Origin: Tetragonia tetragonoides
Lineage: Eukaryota > Streptophyta > Magnoliopsida > Caryophyllales > Aizoaceae
Reading direction: 5' to 3'
Length of the DNA stretch: 64,000 nt
NCBI GenBank assembly: GCA_038025085.1
Contig: CM076145.1
Span: 18,706,500 to 18,770,499, forward strand
This document shows, piece after piece, positions 14,036 through 25,315 of the stretch (position 1 is the stretch's first letter; the number at the start of each line of letters is the position of its first letter). The notes under the pieces were generated by a model, which made no database searches, was not told the DNA's origin, and saw only the letters and a program-made list of their open reading frames with translations. Made by a program: the position numbers and the translations under genes.

Positions 14036-17000
14036 TTAGACGAGATATTTACCTTCTAAGAACAAATCGGGATACTTTTCCCGCATCAGTGATTCGGCTT
14101 CCCAAGTTGCGTCCTCAGAGCCATGACGAGACCATAAAACTTTGACAATGGGTACGGATGTCATTCTCGTAGCCCTAACCTTTCGATCAACGATCTTAAG
14201 TGGTCTTTCCTCGTAAGTCAGACTTTCGTCATGTTCCAACTCTTCAGGTTGAACAACATGTGCGGATCGTGCACATAGCGCTTCTATTGAGAAACGTGAA
14301 AAACGTTATGGACTTTTGACAGTTTCACTGGCAAAGCGAGACGATACGCTACTTCACCAATTCTCTCAAGAATTTCATACGGTCCAATGTATCTGGGACT
14401 TAGCTTCCCTTTCCGACCAAATCGCATTACACCCCTTGGTAGGGGATACCCTTAGAAGTACTTTTCCTCCTACCTCAAATTCTTCAGGTCGTCGACCTCG
14501 ATCTGCATAGGACTTTTGGCGATCCTGGGCCCCACGCATCTTATCTTGAATGAATTTGATCACGTCGACAGTGTTTTGTATTAACTCGGGACCCATGACG
14601 ACCGTTTCGCTAATGTCGTTCCAACAAACTGGAGAACGACACTTTCTACCATATAATGCCTCGTAAGGGGCTCTGTCGATGCTCGTGTGGTGACTGTTGT
14701 TGTACGAAAACTCAATCAGTGGTAAATGTTTATCCCACGATCCTTGATATTCGAGGGCACACGCACGCAACATGTCCTCCAAGGTCTAAATTGTCCTTTC
14801 AGACTGCCCATCAGTAGCTGGATGAAAAGCTGTGCTAAACTTCAACTTACTACCAAAAGCTTCTTGTAAAGTTGTACAAAAATGTGACAGAAATCGTGAA
14901 TCTCTGTCTGAAACAATATCTTCCGAAACACCATGTAATCGCATGATTTCCTTTACGTATGCATCCGCGAGCTTTTCCATATCCCACGTGTCATTCATGG
15001 CAATGAATCGAGCGACCTTTGTCAACCTATCTACAACGACCCATATTGCGTTGTTCTTCTTTTGTGTTAAGGGTAAACCCATGACGAAATCCATTGCGAT
15101 CGATGTCCATTTCCATGTTGGCACATATAGCGACTGTAGCATTCCTCCCGGGCTCTTATGTTCAATCTTAACCTTCTGGCATGTTAAACACTTAGCCACA
15201 AACTCGGCCACGTCCTTTTTCATTCCTTTCCACCAAAACGTGGATCAAAGGTCCTTGTAAAGCTTATCACCTCCTGGATGTACAGAATACGGAGTGTTAT
15301 GTGCTTCACCCAAAATTTTATTCCTAATCTCAGGAACATTCGGAACACAAATCCTGTTCCTAAACCTTAAGATACCATCTTGGCCAATGTCGAAGTCTTC
15401 TGAACGGACCTCGTTCTTATGCTGAACAATACGCAAGAGATCCTCATCATTCACTTATTTTTCTTTGATCTCATCTAGCAAAGTCGGTTTTAATGACATC
15501 TTATTCAATGTGCCATGCATTTCACCTCCCAACACTACTTCAATGTCGAGATTCTGCAAATCCTGAATAATCTTATCTGGCACTACAAAAGCTGTATTCA
15601 ACGTATGCTCTTGGTATTGTATGTCCAAATCGTACTCCGTGAGTAACTCAAGCCATCTTCTCTGACGCATGTACAACTCCTTTTGAGTGAACATGTACTT
15701 TAAACTTTTATGGTCTGTGAACATTTTCACGGAACACCCATACAAATAATGACGCCAAATTTTCAGGACAAACACGACAGCAGCAAGTTCTATGTCATGC
15801 ATTGGGTAGTTCTCTTCATACTTCTTTAGTTGTCGCGACGCGTACGCCACAACCTTTCCATTTTGCATCAACACACAACCAAGTCCATTCTTTGATGCAT
15901 CACTGTAAACTTTAAATCCTTCAGTTCCAGACGGCAGTATCAGAATTGGCGCTGACGTAAGCCTCTTTTTCAACTCCTGAAAAACTTCATCACACTTGTC
16001 ACTCCACTGGAAACGTGTGGTTTTTCTCATCAAATTCGTCATTGGTTGAGCAATTTTGGAGAAATTCTCGACAAATCTCCTATAGTAACCTGCTAAGCCC
16101 AAAAAGCTACGAACTTCAGTCACGTTAGTAGGCCTTGGCCAATAAGTGACTGCTCGTATTTTCTCCGGGTCCACAGCTACACCATCCTTAGACACCACAT
16201 GTCCTAAAAAAGACACGGTCTCAAGCCAAACTTCACAATTTGACAACTTAGCATAAAGCTTATGCCGTCTCAAAATCTCCAATGTAATCCTCAAGTGTTC
16301 TTCATGCTCTTCTCTAGTCTTTGAATATACTAATATATCATTGATAAACACCACGACAAATTGATCAAGATATGGCTGAAACGTTCGATTCATGAGATCC
16401 ATAAACTTTGCTGGCGCATTTGTTAAACCAAAGGGCATGACGGTAAACTCATAGTGACCATACCTTGTCCTAAAGGCAGTCTTAGCAATGTCAGGCTCTG
16501 CGATTCGTAACTGGTGATATCCTGACCTCAAATCAATCTTAGAAAATGTTGCAACTCCTTTCAACTAATCAAACAGATCATCGATCCTCGGAAGTGGGTA
16601 GCGATTTTTGATCGTAATCTTATTGAGTTCCCTATAATCGATACACAATCGCATACTTCTATCTTTCTTCTTAACAAACAAGATTGGAGCTCCCCAAGGC
16701 GACACACTAGGACGAATGTATCCCTTATCAAGCAATTCCTCGAGTTGCGTCTTTAATTCCTTCATTTCCGCAGGAGTCATCCTGTACGGAGCTTTCGAAA
16801 TAGGCGCGGCACCAGGTGCTAACTCAATCGTGAAGTCGATCATCCTTTGCGGCGACATTCCCGGAATCTCTTCTGGAAACATATCTTTGTACTCGGAAAC
16901 GATTGGGATAGGAGTCGATGGCGTCTCATCTTGACTCATATCGTGAACATGACAAAGGAAAATAGCGCGGTTCTTCGTCGCGTACTCGACTTTCTTCATT

Positions 17001-18568
17001 GTCGACACAACGTTCAACTTAGGTTTCACTACAATTCCTCGATATGACACCCTACGACCTCTAGGTCCTTTAAAAGAAACCTTTCGTTCAAAGCATTCTA
17101 TTTTAGCCCTATACTTGGCTAACCAATCCATTCCAAAAATCACATCGAACTCCTGTAGATCAATTTCGATCAAATCTGCGGGTAGCTCACACCCAACGAT
17201 ACTAACATGGCAGTTCTCAAATCGAGCATTACAACGTACTCTAGTTCCATTAGACAGGGTTATACTGGCACTAGACATAGGACTAGATTTCATGTTCAAT
17301 TTACTTGCATAGGTCCTTGAAAAAAATGAATGCGAAGCACCGGAATCAAATAATACAAAAGCTGGATGAGAGTTGACTTGAAACGTACCAGTGATAACAT
17401 TAAGGTTTGCTTCGGCCTCCGTACGATTCATCACGTACACTCTACCATAGACACCTCTATTGTTGTTGTTAGGTGCGGGATTCGGAGCAATTGGCTGAGG
17501 ATTAGCCTGATCCACTGTCGCAGCAGCAGTGTTGTTGTTCCCACAATTGTTATTATAACCTCCATTGTTGCCTCGGAAGTTACCACCATTTCCATTCCTG
17601 TTCAGGCCATTGCCTCTATTAGGCGCATTATTATTCTTCCCACGACTCCAACACTCGGACGCTTTATGACCCGACTTGTTGCATTCGTAACAGACTAGAA
17701 CTTCTCTTTGACAGTTCTTTCCCGGATGTAGCTTTTGACATTTAGGGCATGGAGTGTTCCATCTAGCTAGGATTGCGGCTCGATGGTGGTTATTATTGTT
17801 ACCAGAATCCTGGTTTCTGTTATTATTACCACCATTGGTGTTATTATGGTGCTGCCCACCATTCCTGGGTTTCTTCTCCACAGTTTGGGAAGAGTTTCCA
17901 TCCTCTCGCTTGTTCTTTCCGAGAACAGTATCTCGACAGTTAACCATCATTTCCTGGTTCAAGGCTTTGTCATATGCAGCCTGAAACGTATCTGACAATC
18001 CGGCTACATAATGCTGGATGTTCCAGTTGAGACCATCCTCAAATCGGCTCATGAGGTTTGCCGCCTCCGCCACCAGTAGTGGTGCGAATACCGCTAGCTC
18101 ATTAAACTTCGAGGTATACTCGGCTACAGTCATTTTACCTTGCGTAAGAGACTCAAATTCAGCTTGCTTTTGACGACGAAGAGACCTAGGATAGAACCTT
18201 TCACGAAGTGCCTCCTTGAATCGATTCCACCCAAAATTAGGTTGAGCAAACAGTGATGTACCCACATCTGACCACCACTTGTTATCCTCATTCTTCAAGT
18301 AGTACGAACCCGTAGCGATCTTTTGATCTTCGGGTCTAGCCGTTGCTAAAAACAGCTTTTTCATCTTGATAATCCAAGTCTCCAACTTGGTAGGATCCGC
18401 TCCACCTTCAAAAGTAGGGGGCTTAAGAGCGTCAAAATCCTTGAATGCTCTAGTAGCAGCATTCTGCGCATTATGTTGTTGTTCGTCGCGCTCTAGTTGA
18501 TGCACGAATTGCTCGACCATCGTAGCCAAGGCATTCTCGATACACACGAGTCTTTGGTTTTGAGCCAT
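14036..18568 (-). pseudogene. Element D gag-pol polyprotein, multiply disrupted
   Basis: From the ATG at 18568: a retrotransposon gag domain ([12 protein letters not shown], then [12 protein letters not shown]), a CCHC knuckle [14 protein letters not shown], a protease with [12 protein letters not shown], and RT ([18 protein letters not shown]). TAG at 16565-16567 interrupts the frame in RT. The next frame (16564-15455) holds the rest of RT and RNase H ([13 protein letters not shown]). Integrase is split by stops near 15245 and 14786 (core residues in [15 protein letters not shown] and DGQSER). A chromodomain-like segment (RPLKIVDRKV, then VLWSRHGSEDATWEAE) lies at 14239-14036 after a frame change near 14420. 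The RT active site reads FINDILVYS where FIDD is usual: one catalytic Asp is Asn. Confidence 0.93.
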
Positions 18569-19156
18569 CGCTTCTTAAAATATCTGAAATCATAATGAAA
18601 AATAGCGAATAGAGCCATTGAGAGGTTAAGTTTCTAGGATTCCCATTTTTGAGGGCACATAGTCAGAGATTTGGGTAGAGTACCCCTACTCTTATCATTT
18701 AGCATTTAACACGTTTGAGAGTGTTAGACCATGATCATAGGTCAAACTTCTTATTCTTGTTGAATAGTAATTGAATTTCTCATGCGAGAGAAAATGTTAT
18801 GACATAGAATTTTATTCTATGATGTGAATTAGCCACTTGTCGATAGCTTTTGACGAATGTAATAGAATTCGATGCATTTTGCTCATGCTTTCATATTTGC
18901 ATATCAATCAGTTATTTTCATGCATATAATCATGCTATATCATTTAGGAAATAAACATTTAAACAATCATAACAATATAAGAGAGGTAGAATATAGCTCA
19001 AATCAAATATGCATAAATAATACTTAACAATAAGTCAAGCAATAATGTACGTCGCTTATACGACTCAATCATCCAAATAAATAACGAATCTTTGGCTCAT
19101 AAGGCCTCACACAACAATATCTAAACAGTTCTTAGCAAAATAAACTAATCTAATGT
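18569..19156 (-). other. Spacer between the extra ORF and gag of element D
   Basis: About 590 AT-rich bases separate the end of the extra ORF from the gag start. I see no gene and no conserved motif. A polycistronic RNA would need reinitiation, splicing or a separate start to express both ORFs. Confidence 0.6.
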
Positions 19157-20101
19157 CTACTCAACCCTCAGAGGGTTATCGCGAGATCCAGGAGGACTAT
19201 CATCTCCAGCCTCCTTCTTCACTACTCCACTTGGCTTGCAAGTAGATGGGGGTCTATACTTCAAATTTCTGCGAAGTCTCTTAGCAATAGTCTCCATAGT
19301 AGCGACATAATCACGAACATGCATTTGTTGCACCTTCTTCTGGCAAGTGCATGCAGTAGTAGGAGAAACAATTCCCTTGCGCATCCAGTCGTTCTCGATC
19401 AACATCAACTCGTTGCGAACACCAGGGAGATGCTTGAACCACTTTCCTTCAAAGCTATATCGCTCGTAGTTAGGCTCACCATCAACTTCCAAATCGGCAT
19501 ACTTAGCTTTCACACCTTTCCATGGATCTTTGCTAGGTAGTCCATCAATCACCAATCGTACATAGTGAGCACTATAGAATAGAACATTGTGCCTTATACA
19601 AAATTGCTCAATTCTTTCCCAAATTCGATTCACGTAATGACAAACTCTTTCACCTTCTTGCTCATGCAACACAAGGGCGGGAAGAGGAAGGCAATACGGC
19701 TCCCCTGAGACAACCCTGCGAGATGAATCTGGAGCAATTTGGGTACTAGGAGTATACTCAAGAGAAGCTGGAGGAGAATCATCTTTAGGTTCCTCACTTG
19801 CCTTAGTAAATACACCTCTTTCCTCATAGAAGTTGTAGGTTTTGGTCATCTCAGACTCAAATGGAGAGCGGGGTCTCAAAGGACTCAGCTTAACAGTTGT
19901 CTCACTGAAAGGATGCCTGTCTTGGGTTACATCATAATCATCCAAATCAACCTCATCAAAGCTATCAGGTTGCGATGAATCCATAGAAGGATTAGACGGA
20001 TTAGGTGAAGATTCAGCAGGAGTAGGTACTGATTCTAGCACAGGCGCAATACGAAAGTTTCTGGCCGTCGATTTCCTTGCGGTCTTAACCATTCTTACCA
20101 T
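19157..20101 (-). CDS. Extra ORF upstream of gag in element D, 314 residues, unknown function
   Basis: An intact frame from the ATG at 20101 (start MVRMVKTARKS) lies between the primer-binding site and gag, sense to the element. The basic N-terminus is followed by a Ser/Pro/Asp-rich acidic region (residues about 20-125), then a more ordered part with LPLPALVLHEQEGERVCHYV and ERYSFEGKWFKHLPG, a CTCQKK motif, and a basic tail with KRLRRNLKYR. I recognise no named domain, signal peptide or membrane segment. Ogre and some other plant gypsy elements are known to carry extra ORFs before gag; whether this protein belongs to a described family I cannot say. It is open while the neighbouring gag-pol has several stops, so it is either under different constraint or lucky. 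A nucleic-acid-binding or regulatory role is a guess from charge only. Confidence 0.7.
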   Translation of the reverse strand: MVRMVKTARKSTARNFRIAPVLESVPTPAESSPNPSNPSMDSSQPDSFDEVDLDDYDVTQDRHPFSETTVKLSPLRPRSPFESEMTKTYNFYEERGVFTKASEEPKDDSPPASLEYTPSTQIAPDSSRRVVSGEPYCLPLPALVLHEQEGERVCHYVNRIWERIEQFCIRHNVLFYSAHYVRLVIDGLPSKDPWKGVKAKYADLEVDGEPNYERYSFEGKWFKHLPGVRNELMLIENDWMRKGIVSPTTACTCQKKVQQMHVRDYVATMETIAKRLRRNLKYRPPSTCKPSGVVKKEAGDDSPPGSRDNPLRVE

Positions 20102-20283
20102 CTACAAAGGTAAGTCATCAAATTAGGATTTCATAAATCACAAAATATAGTAAGTTGTGATTTCACATAAAACTTAATACTAGCATAAACGCTCGTCGGC
20201 TTTGACCTTTGATTTTAATATCCCCATGATTAACTAATCTTTATTAACCATATTATTAATCCTAACCATATTAGAAAAATCTA

Positions 20284-20365
20284 GGGCTCTGATACCATTT
20301 GTAGCAGAGCCTAATCTAAACACTACTATTCGTAACCAAAAGGAACGAACCTTGCTCTGATACCA
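20284..20365 (-). promoter_or_regulatory. Initiator tRNA-Met primer-binding site of element D, duplicated
   Basis: On the minus strand, TGGTATCAGAGCAAGG (20350-20365) follows the 5' LTR end (TTACA plus AA). It matches the 3' end of plant initiator tRNA-Met, which primes minus-strand synthesis. A second site, TGGTATCAGAGCCC, lies 68 bases further in (20284-20297). Both sit in the same 18-base string TACAAATGGTATCAGAGC, so the duplication includes the last bases of an LTR. Confidence 0.88.
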
Positions 20366-20367
20366 TT

Positions 20368-23063
20368 TGTAACACCCCCGAATTCACAACGATTTACTGG
20401 GAACTATCGACGTCATTATCCATGACTCGACACCACTGAACCGTCACAAACCCAAGGGTGCTACTGCAACATTTATCACTAAGGAGTAAATGCTAAGCAG
20501 AAAGGAGAAAGAATATGTATTTCTAAATGGGAATTAAGATTAATTAAACATTCTCCAACAACATTGTCTAAATGGTGAACTTAAATTGTTATCCAATATT
20601 TATAGCCCAAAACACGCGGGCGACAATCCACCCAAACCAGAGTTCAAAAGCGGAAACTTGATAACTACGCCAAGCTTAAGACGTCCTCACTCAGCATTAC
20701 CTGCACAAATAATTTCCACGGCGGGAACAGAAGAAAAGGAAAAAAAAAAAAATCAGATAAACTGAGTAATTAACATCCAAATCCAGTAAAAAAACTTTTC
20801 GCAAACCTTACCTGGGTTTTTGAAGAATCTTTGAAATTCATTTGCACTCACACATAGGCAAATAGTCATATAAGACACCTTATTCAATATTATCTTATTA
20901 AATGATCACGCAAGACATAATTCATCTTGAAGAGTCGTAAGAGAGCTAGACAAGCCGTTTGGTGGAATACCAAGACACGACGCTCATCTTAACATAAATT
21001 GAGGACATATCATCTACGACGTTTATGAGGCGAAGCCTTGAATAATAATCTTGCCATGGACTTTTAAGACTCTAGTGTGCACACTACCTCGAGGTAACTC
21101 ATGGTTAGTCAAGAGGACTTAATAAATGGGGAATGATCCGTCCCGAATACATCATCGTTGTATCCATAATGAGAGAGTAAAGATTTGGGAATCACTCATC
21201 CCTTGAGTAACACTCATTAGTGCACTCCGAAGCTCGACTACTCCTAGGGATCCATTAGGAGTCTTATTTTCTTTATTAATTCATTTAACATGCGAGGTTC
21301 AATAAGAACTTATATAATAATGACAAAGGAACTAGGAGTCCAATTTAACTTATATTCAAGTTAACATGATTGACAACAAAAATGGAATTGGGAAAATAAT
21401 GGATTATAATAGAAATCCGGCAGCACTTCGACACAATAACATGATTCCACTTTGACAAGTAATCATATCAATATGTAAGGTACATATAATTCATATGACC
21501 GATACATCATAATTTCACATGACGTACATATACCATGCATAGAAGCAATTAAATTCAAAAAGCCTGAATCACTTTAATAATTAGTATATGAGTTGTTTAA
21601 CATCATATAAATCCGATATTCATGATTATACATCACAAATAAATCCCAATAGCGTACATGCTTAATATAATTTAAATCATAATCATGATTATAGACGAGA
21701 ATAATTAAATCATGCATTGCATATATATTTAATAATTATTCACAAATAACACGTAGCAACAACAAATATTTTGTTTGGGATTTAGAAGAAGGTTGGCATG
21801 TTAGCTTACCTTGTCCTACGCTCCTAAGCTATAAAGAGTCCTACGAAGCGTTTGAGTTCACGAACGGGTCTCGAATCCTAATTAAAACAAATTACCGAAT
21901 TAGTAATTCTAATCCATAAAATGGAAACATTGTCTTAAATTAAATCTGCCAATGCCATTAAATTTTTTGAATTTTTTCTAACCAATCTAGGCTTTTGAAA
22001 ATCGACAATCGGACTTGTAAAACTCTGTAAACAATTAAAACAAGAAATTAAAATTGCGGAAAATCGAAAAATGAATTAGTTTAATTATAGAATTTATTTT
22101 TCTTTTATTTTCGAAAACACCTAAAGAACACGAAACTTAAAACCGTCACCCACGGCCACCGGAGGAGACGCACACGGTGTCGACCACCCACCTAGCCACC
22201 TGGGCTGCCGTCGCCGGCGCCGGTGGTGGTGAGGGCCCACCGTGGTTCACCCACGACCGTGAGAAGCGGGAATTCGCGAAAATAGGGCATGTGGGAAGAG
22301 GGGCGCGACTGTGGCCTCTGCTGGGCTGTCGCGGCGTTGCCCGCGCCTCCGCCGACTCCACCGGAGGTGGGGGTGACTATGGCGGCGGTGGCCCGGCGCT
22401 TGCCTGTCGATTTCGTGGCCAAAAAAGAGGAGAGAGAGAAGGGGAAAAATAAGGGAGGGAGAAGGAGAGAGCGTGAGGGAGAAAGGGAGAGAAAGAGAGG
22501 GAGAAGGCGGTGGGGCGTTGCCCAGCTCGCCGATGACTCACCACTGCAGGTGGTGGTGGCGGTTGCTTGGCCGGAAAACACCAAGGGAAGGGGAGAGAGA
22601 GAGAGAGTTACGAGAGAGAGGGAAAGGTGAGGAGAGAGAAAGTGATTTGTGAGAGAGAGAGGCACGGTTAATGCTGAACAAAGGGTCCAAGAGTGACCCC
22701 TTTAGTCCTAGTTATAGTCTCCTCTTGCGCAAGTTTGACTTTACCCTAATCTAGTTGGACTAGGACTCTAAAATCTGATTTTATTTATTTAATGAAATAC
22801 TTACAAAACTCTATTTCTGAAAGTACACTATTTAAATTATAAATAGTAATTGCTCTCAAATGCGTAAAGCGATTTAAATACTAAATCGTTTAAATAAATT
22901 AAATTACGAAATTAATAATATTTATTATTACGATCTCAATAATTTAATGACGAGAATAATATCAAATACGAGAATTGCATTATCGTAAATTAATTTCGAT
23001 TAATATATTTAAAAAATGCATTTAAATCTATATAATAAATATAGAAAATGTTGGTGTATCACA
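20368..23063 (-). repeat. 5' LTR of element D
   Basis: It aligns with 11235-13775 and is bounded by the same termini (minus TGTGATACACC to GTGTTACA). It is longer by a GC-rich, then GA-rich block at about 22330-22580 that is missing from the 3' LTR. The region matching the TATA box of the other LTR is altered (minus TATAACTAGG near 22707). The two LTRs differ by scattered substitutions, so the insertion is not very recent. Confidence 0.95.
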
Positions 23064-23068
23064 ATTTG

Positions 23069-23548
23069 TCACGTTAGTAAAACGTGGAAATATTTCTTTA
23101 ATGGACTCTTTGTTACCCATAGCAAAAAAACTCATAATCTCTTACCAAGATTTCAATACGAGATTGTTTAACTTGGTTGGTACCTTCATGAGCTACTACA
23201 AGAGCATCCCAGATTTGCTTTGCGGTGTCGCAGCCGGCTATGCGGTTGTATTCGTCGGGGCCAAGACCACAATGGAAGATCTTGATGGCTTTGGCATTCT
23301 TTTCGAGTTTGCCAAGATCAACGTCGTCGTACTGATATTCCGGTTTTGGGACAAGAACACCTTCACCATTCGGCAAGGCGGGGGGGGGGGGATGACTAGA
23401 GGACCACTGGCTATGATCCTCCACAACTGGTAGTTCTGGCTTTGATGTAGATCTCTATACGAGCCTTCCACCAGTTATCGTGGTCACCATTGAACAAAGG
23501 GGGTTGAGAAGTGAAATTTCCCACATGTGTTTGAAGTGGTGGACTCAT
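23069..23548 (-). pseudogene. Copia gag, 5' part (element E), two frameshifts
   Basis: The likely start is the ATG at 23548 (MSPPLQTHVGNF), just downstream of the primer site. The frame holds WWKARIEIYIK, then shifts by one base near 23435; the next frame reads QNYQLWRIIASGPLVIP. It shifts again at a homopolymer C run (23383-23394). The third frame carries the gag core ALPNGEG to AKQIWDALVVAHEG and runs up to the edge of element D at 23068, where gag continues at 11234. The homopolymer is an obvious slippage site and could also be a sequencing error. Confidence 0.85.
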
Positions 23549-23584
23549 GGCAAGGATCTCTCAAAGAATTTAGCTTTTTGTGTG

Positions 23585-23602
23585 AGAACTTGCTCTGATA
23601 CC
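23585..23602 (-). promoter_or_regulatory. Initiator tRNA-Met primer-binding site of element E
   Basis: On the minus strand TGGTATCAGAGCAAGTTC follows the LTR end TTCTAACA with a GT spacer. This is the standard plant copia primer site. Confidence 0.92.
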
Positions 23603-23605
23603 AAC

Positions 23606-25057
23606 TGTTAGAATACACTAGCCTAAACACAAGAAGGGGGGTTAAATTGTGTTGGTATTTTTTGCCTGATTTTCTCTTAATAAACAGATGGACCAACCTA
23701 TGGAACTGAGGTCCTTAGGTTGTTCCCTCTAACAGAGATTAAGTGCGGAAGCTAGATAATTAAGCAATAAATAACACAAGGCATTTTATACGTGGAGAAA
23801 CACCCAAGGCTCCTTTGGGTGTAAAAACCACGACCTACTCTCTTTAGGGTAGGATTTCAATAACTACTTGTTGTATTTCCGAGCCAAATCATTGTACAAG
23901 CCCATTACTAACTTGCTACAATCACAGCTTTAAACCTCAGCTGCCAAGTCCACCTAAATCTATCAAACAAGCAACTAGGCACAACTTTCCTGAAGTTGTC
24001 AAGAACACAACTTCCCTACAAGTTGCCAAGACTCACAATCCAACACTCGGGCCTTGAGCAAATACACAAGCTATCACTAGCTCACAAGATTTGTCTAAGC
24101 AATTAAGTAACACAACATTTTTGGTGCTTCTAAGATAAGCAAGTAAGGTTACAATATTTTCCTAAGTGTTGAGACTTAATGAGAGTGGAACTGACTGAGA
24201 AACAGTTTCTGGGCTTTGTTCCTTTGGATATGTATGAAGGCAAGTTATGAGCAAAGTGAAGAAGAGATTTTTGTGTAAAAACGGTTTGATAAAATCTGAA
24301 TATCCTCTCTTAAATCTTGCAATAGCTCAGCTCAACTCTTATATAGAGAGAGCTTCAAGCCCTTTGCTTAAGGGTTAAGGTTTTCGAAAATTTCTCAAGT
24401 CAAGAGGCTCCAATATGTCAAATCAAGTCACATGTTTTGTTTTGCTTTTGGAAACCTTAAAACTGAGTCAAAGAGGTACAAGGAGCCTCCTTGTTGTCTC
24501 AGAAAACATGACAACCGAATCCCAAGGGAAGGCTTGCTTGTTTGACAATTTGGTGCACAAAGCTCTAAAAAGCAAATTCTCTTTTTGAGCACAACATGCT
24601 TTTGTAAATCAGAAAGCTCTTTTGTTTTATACCAGGTTTAGAAGGTTCTTTAGCACAACAAAAGATCTCTTGGATAATAGTAATGTATTAAGCAATGTTG
24701 AAGATAATTTATTTTTGAAATTCATTTTGTCAATTCTGGACTGAATGTGGGACCTGACCGTGGGACCTGGGTTCCAACTTAGGTTCTTAATTCAGTTTTG
24801 CCTTCAATTAATTTCATCCATTAGTTTCTTTTAGTTCCAACTCTATTAATTAATTCTCAACTTAATACATGAATCTAAAATAAAATACACCAATCTTCTA
24901 TCTTTATCTTCATGTACCAAATGTGATCATCTTCTTGAGCTTTCCTTCTCGTTGAGTGTAGCGGCTAACGTCACAATTAGAATTAAGGCATTCGTAAACT
25001 AATTAGCACAAGCATATTTAGTATTAATCATTATCAAAACATCATAGGGTCCAACAA
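23606..25057 (-). repeat. 5' LTR of copia element E
   Basis: On the minus strand it starts TGTTGGACCC and ends TCTAACA, 1452 bases. A TATA box (minus CTATATAAGAG, near 24340) fits an LTR promoter about two thirds of the way in. The 3' LTR partner is not in the window. Confidence 0.85.
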
Positions 25058-25315
25058 TATTGATTGACCAAGTTGGCCAAAAGTCAAAAATTATATTGAT
25101 AAAACATTATTTTACACTTGATTCCAACTAAATGGCTAAGAAAATGTGTTTTGATTCAACTCTATCATTGTGTTTATATACACTAGTTGTTGGTCCGCGT
25201 ACGATGCACTCAGCTCCCCAAATTGATTCATTTCCTTTTAGTAACATTTAATTTTTGATTTTAGGTTAAAACTGTCAATGATTTCGTTTAAAAAAGAATA
25301 CACCATTGTGTCCAT
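25058..25315. other. Sequence between elements E and A
   Basis: About 260 AT-rich bases with no open frame or repeat that I can identify. This may be the oldest sequence here, or part of an unrecognised element. TCCAT (25311-25315) would be the left target duplication of element A. Confidence 0.4.

Noticed and set aside
22146..22665. Several open frames in both directions in the 5' LTR of D
   Set aside because: GC-rich and GA-rich low-complexity DNA inside an LTR; frames exist on both strands and are not conserved in the other LTR.
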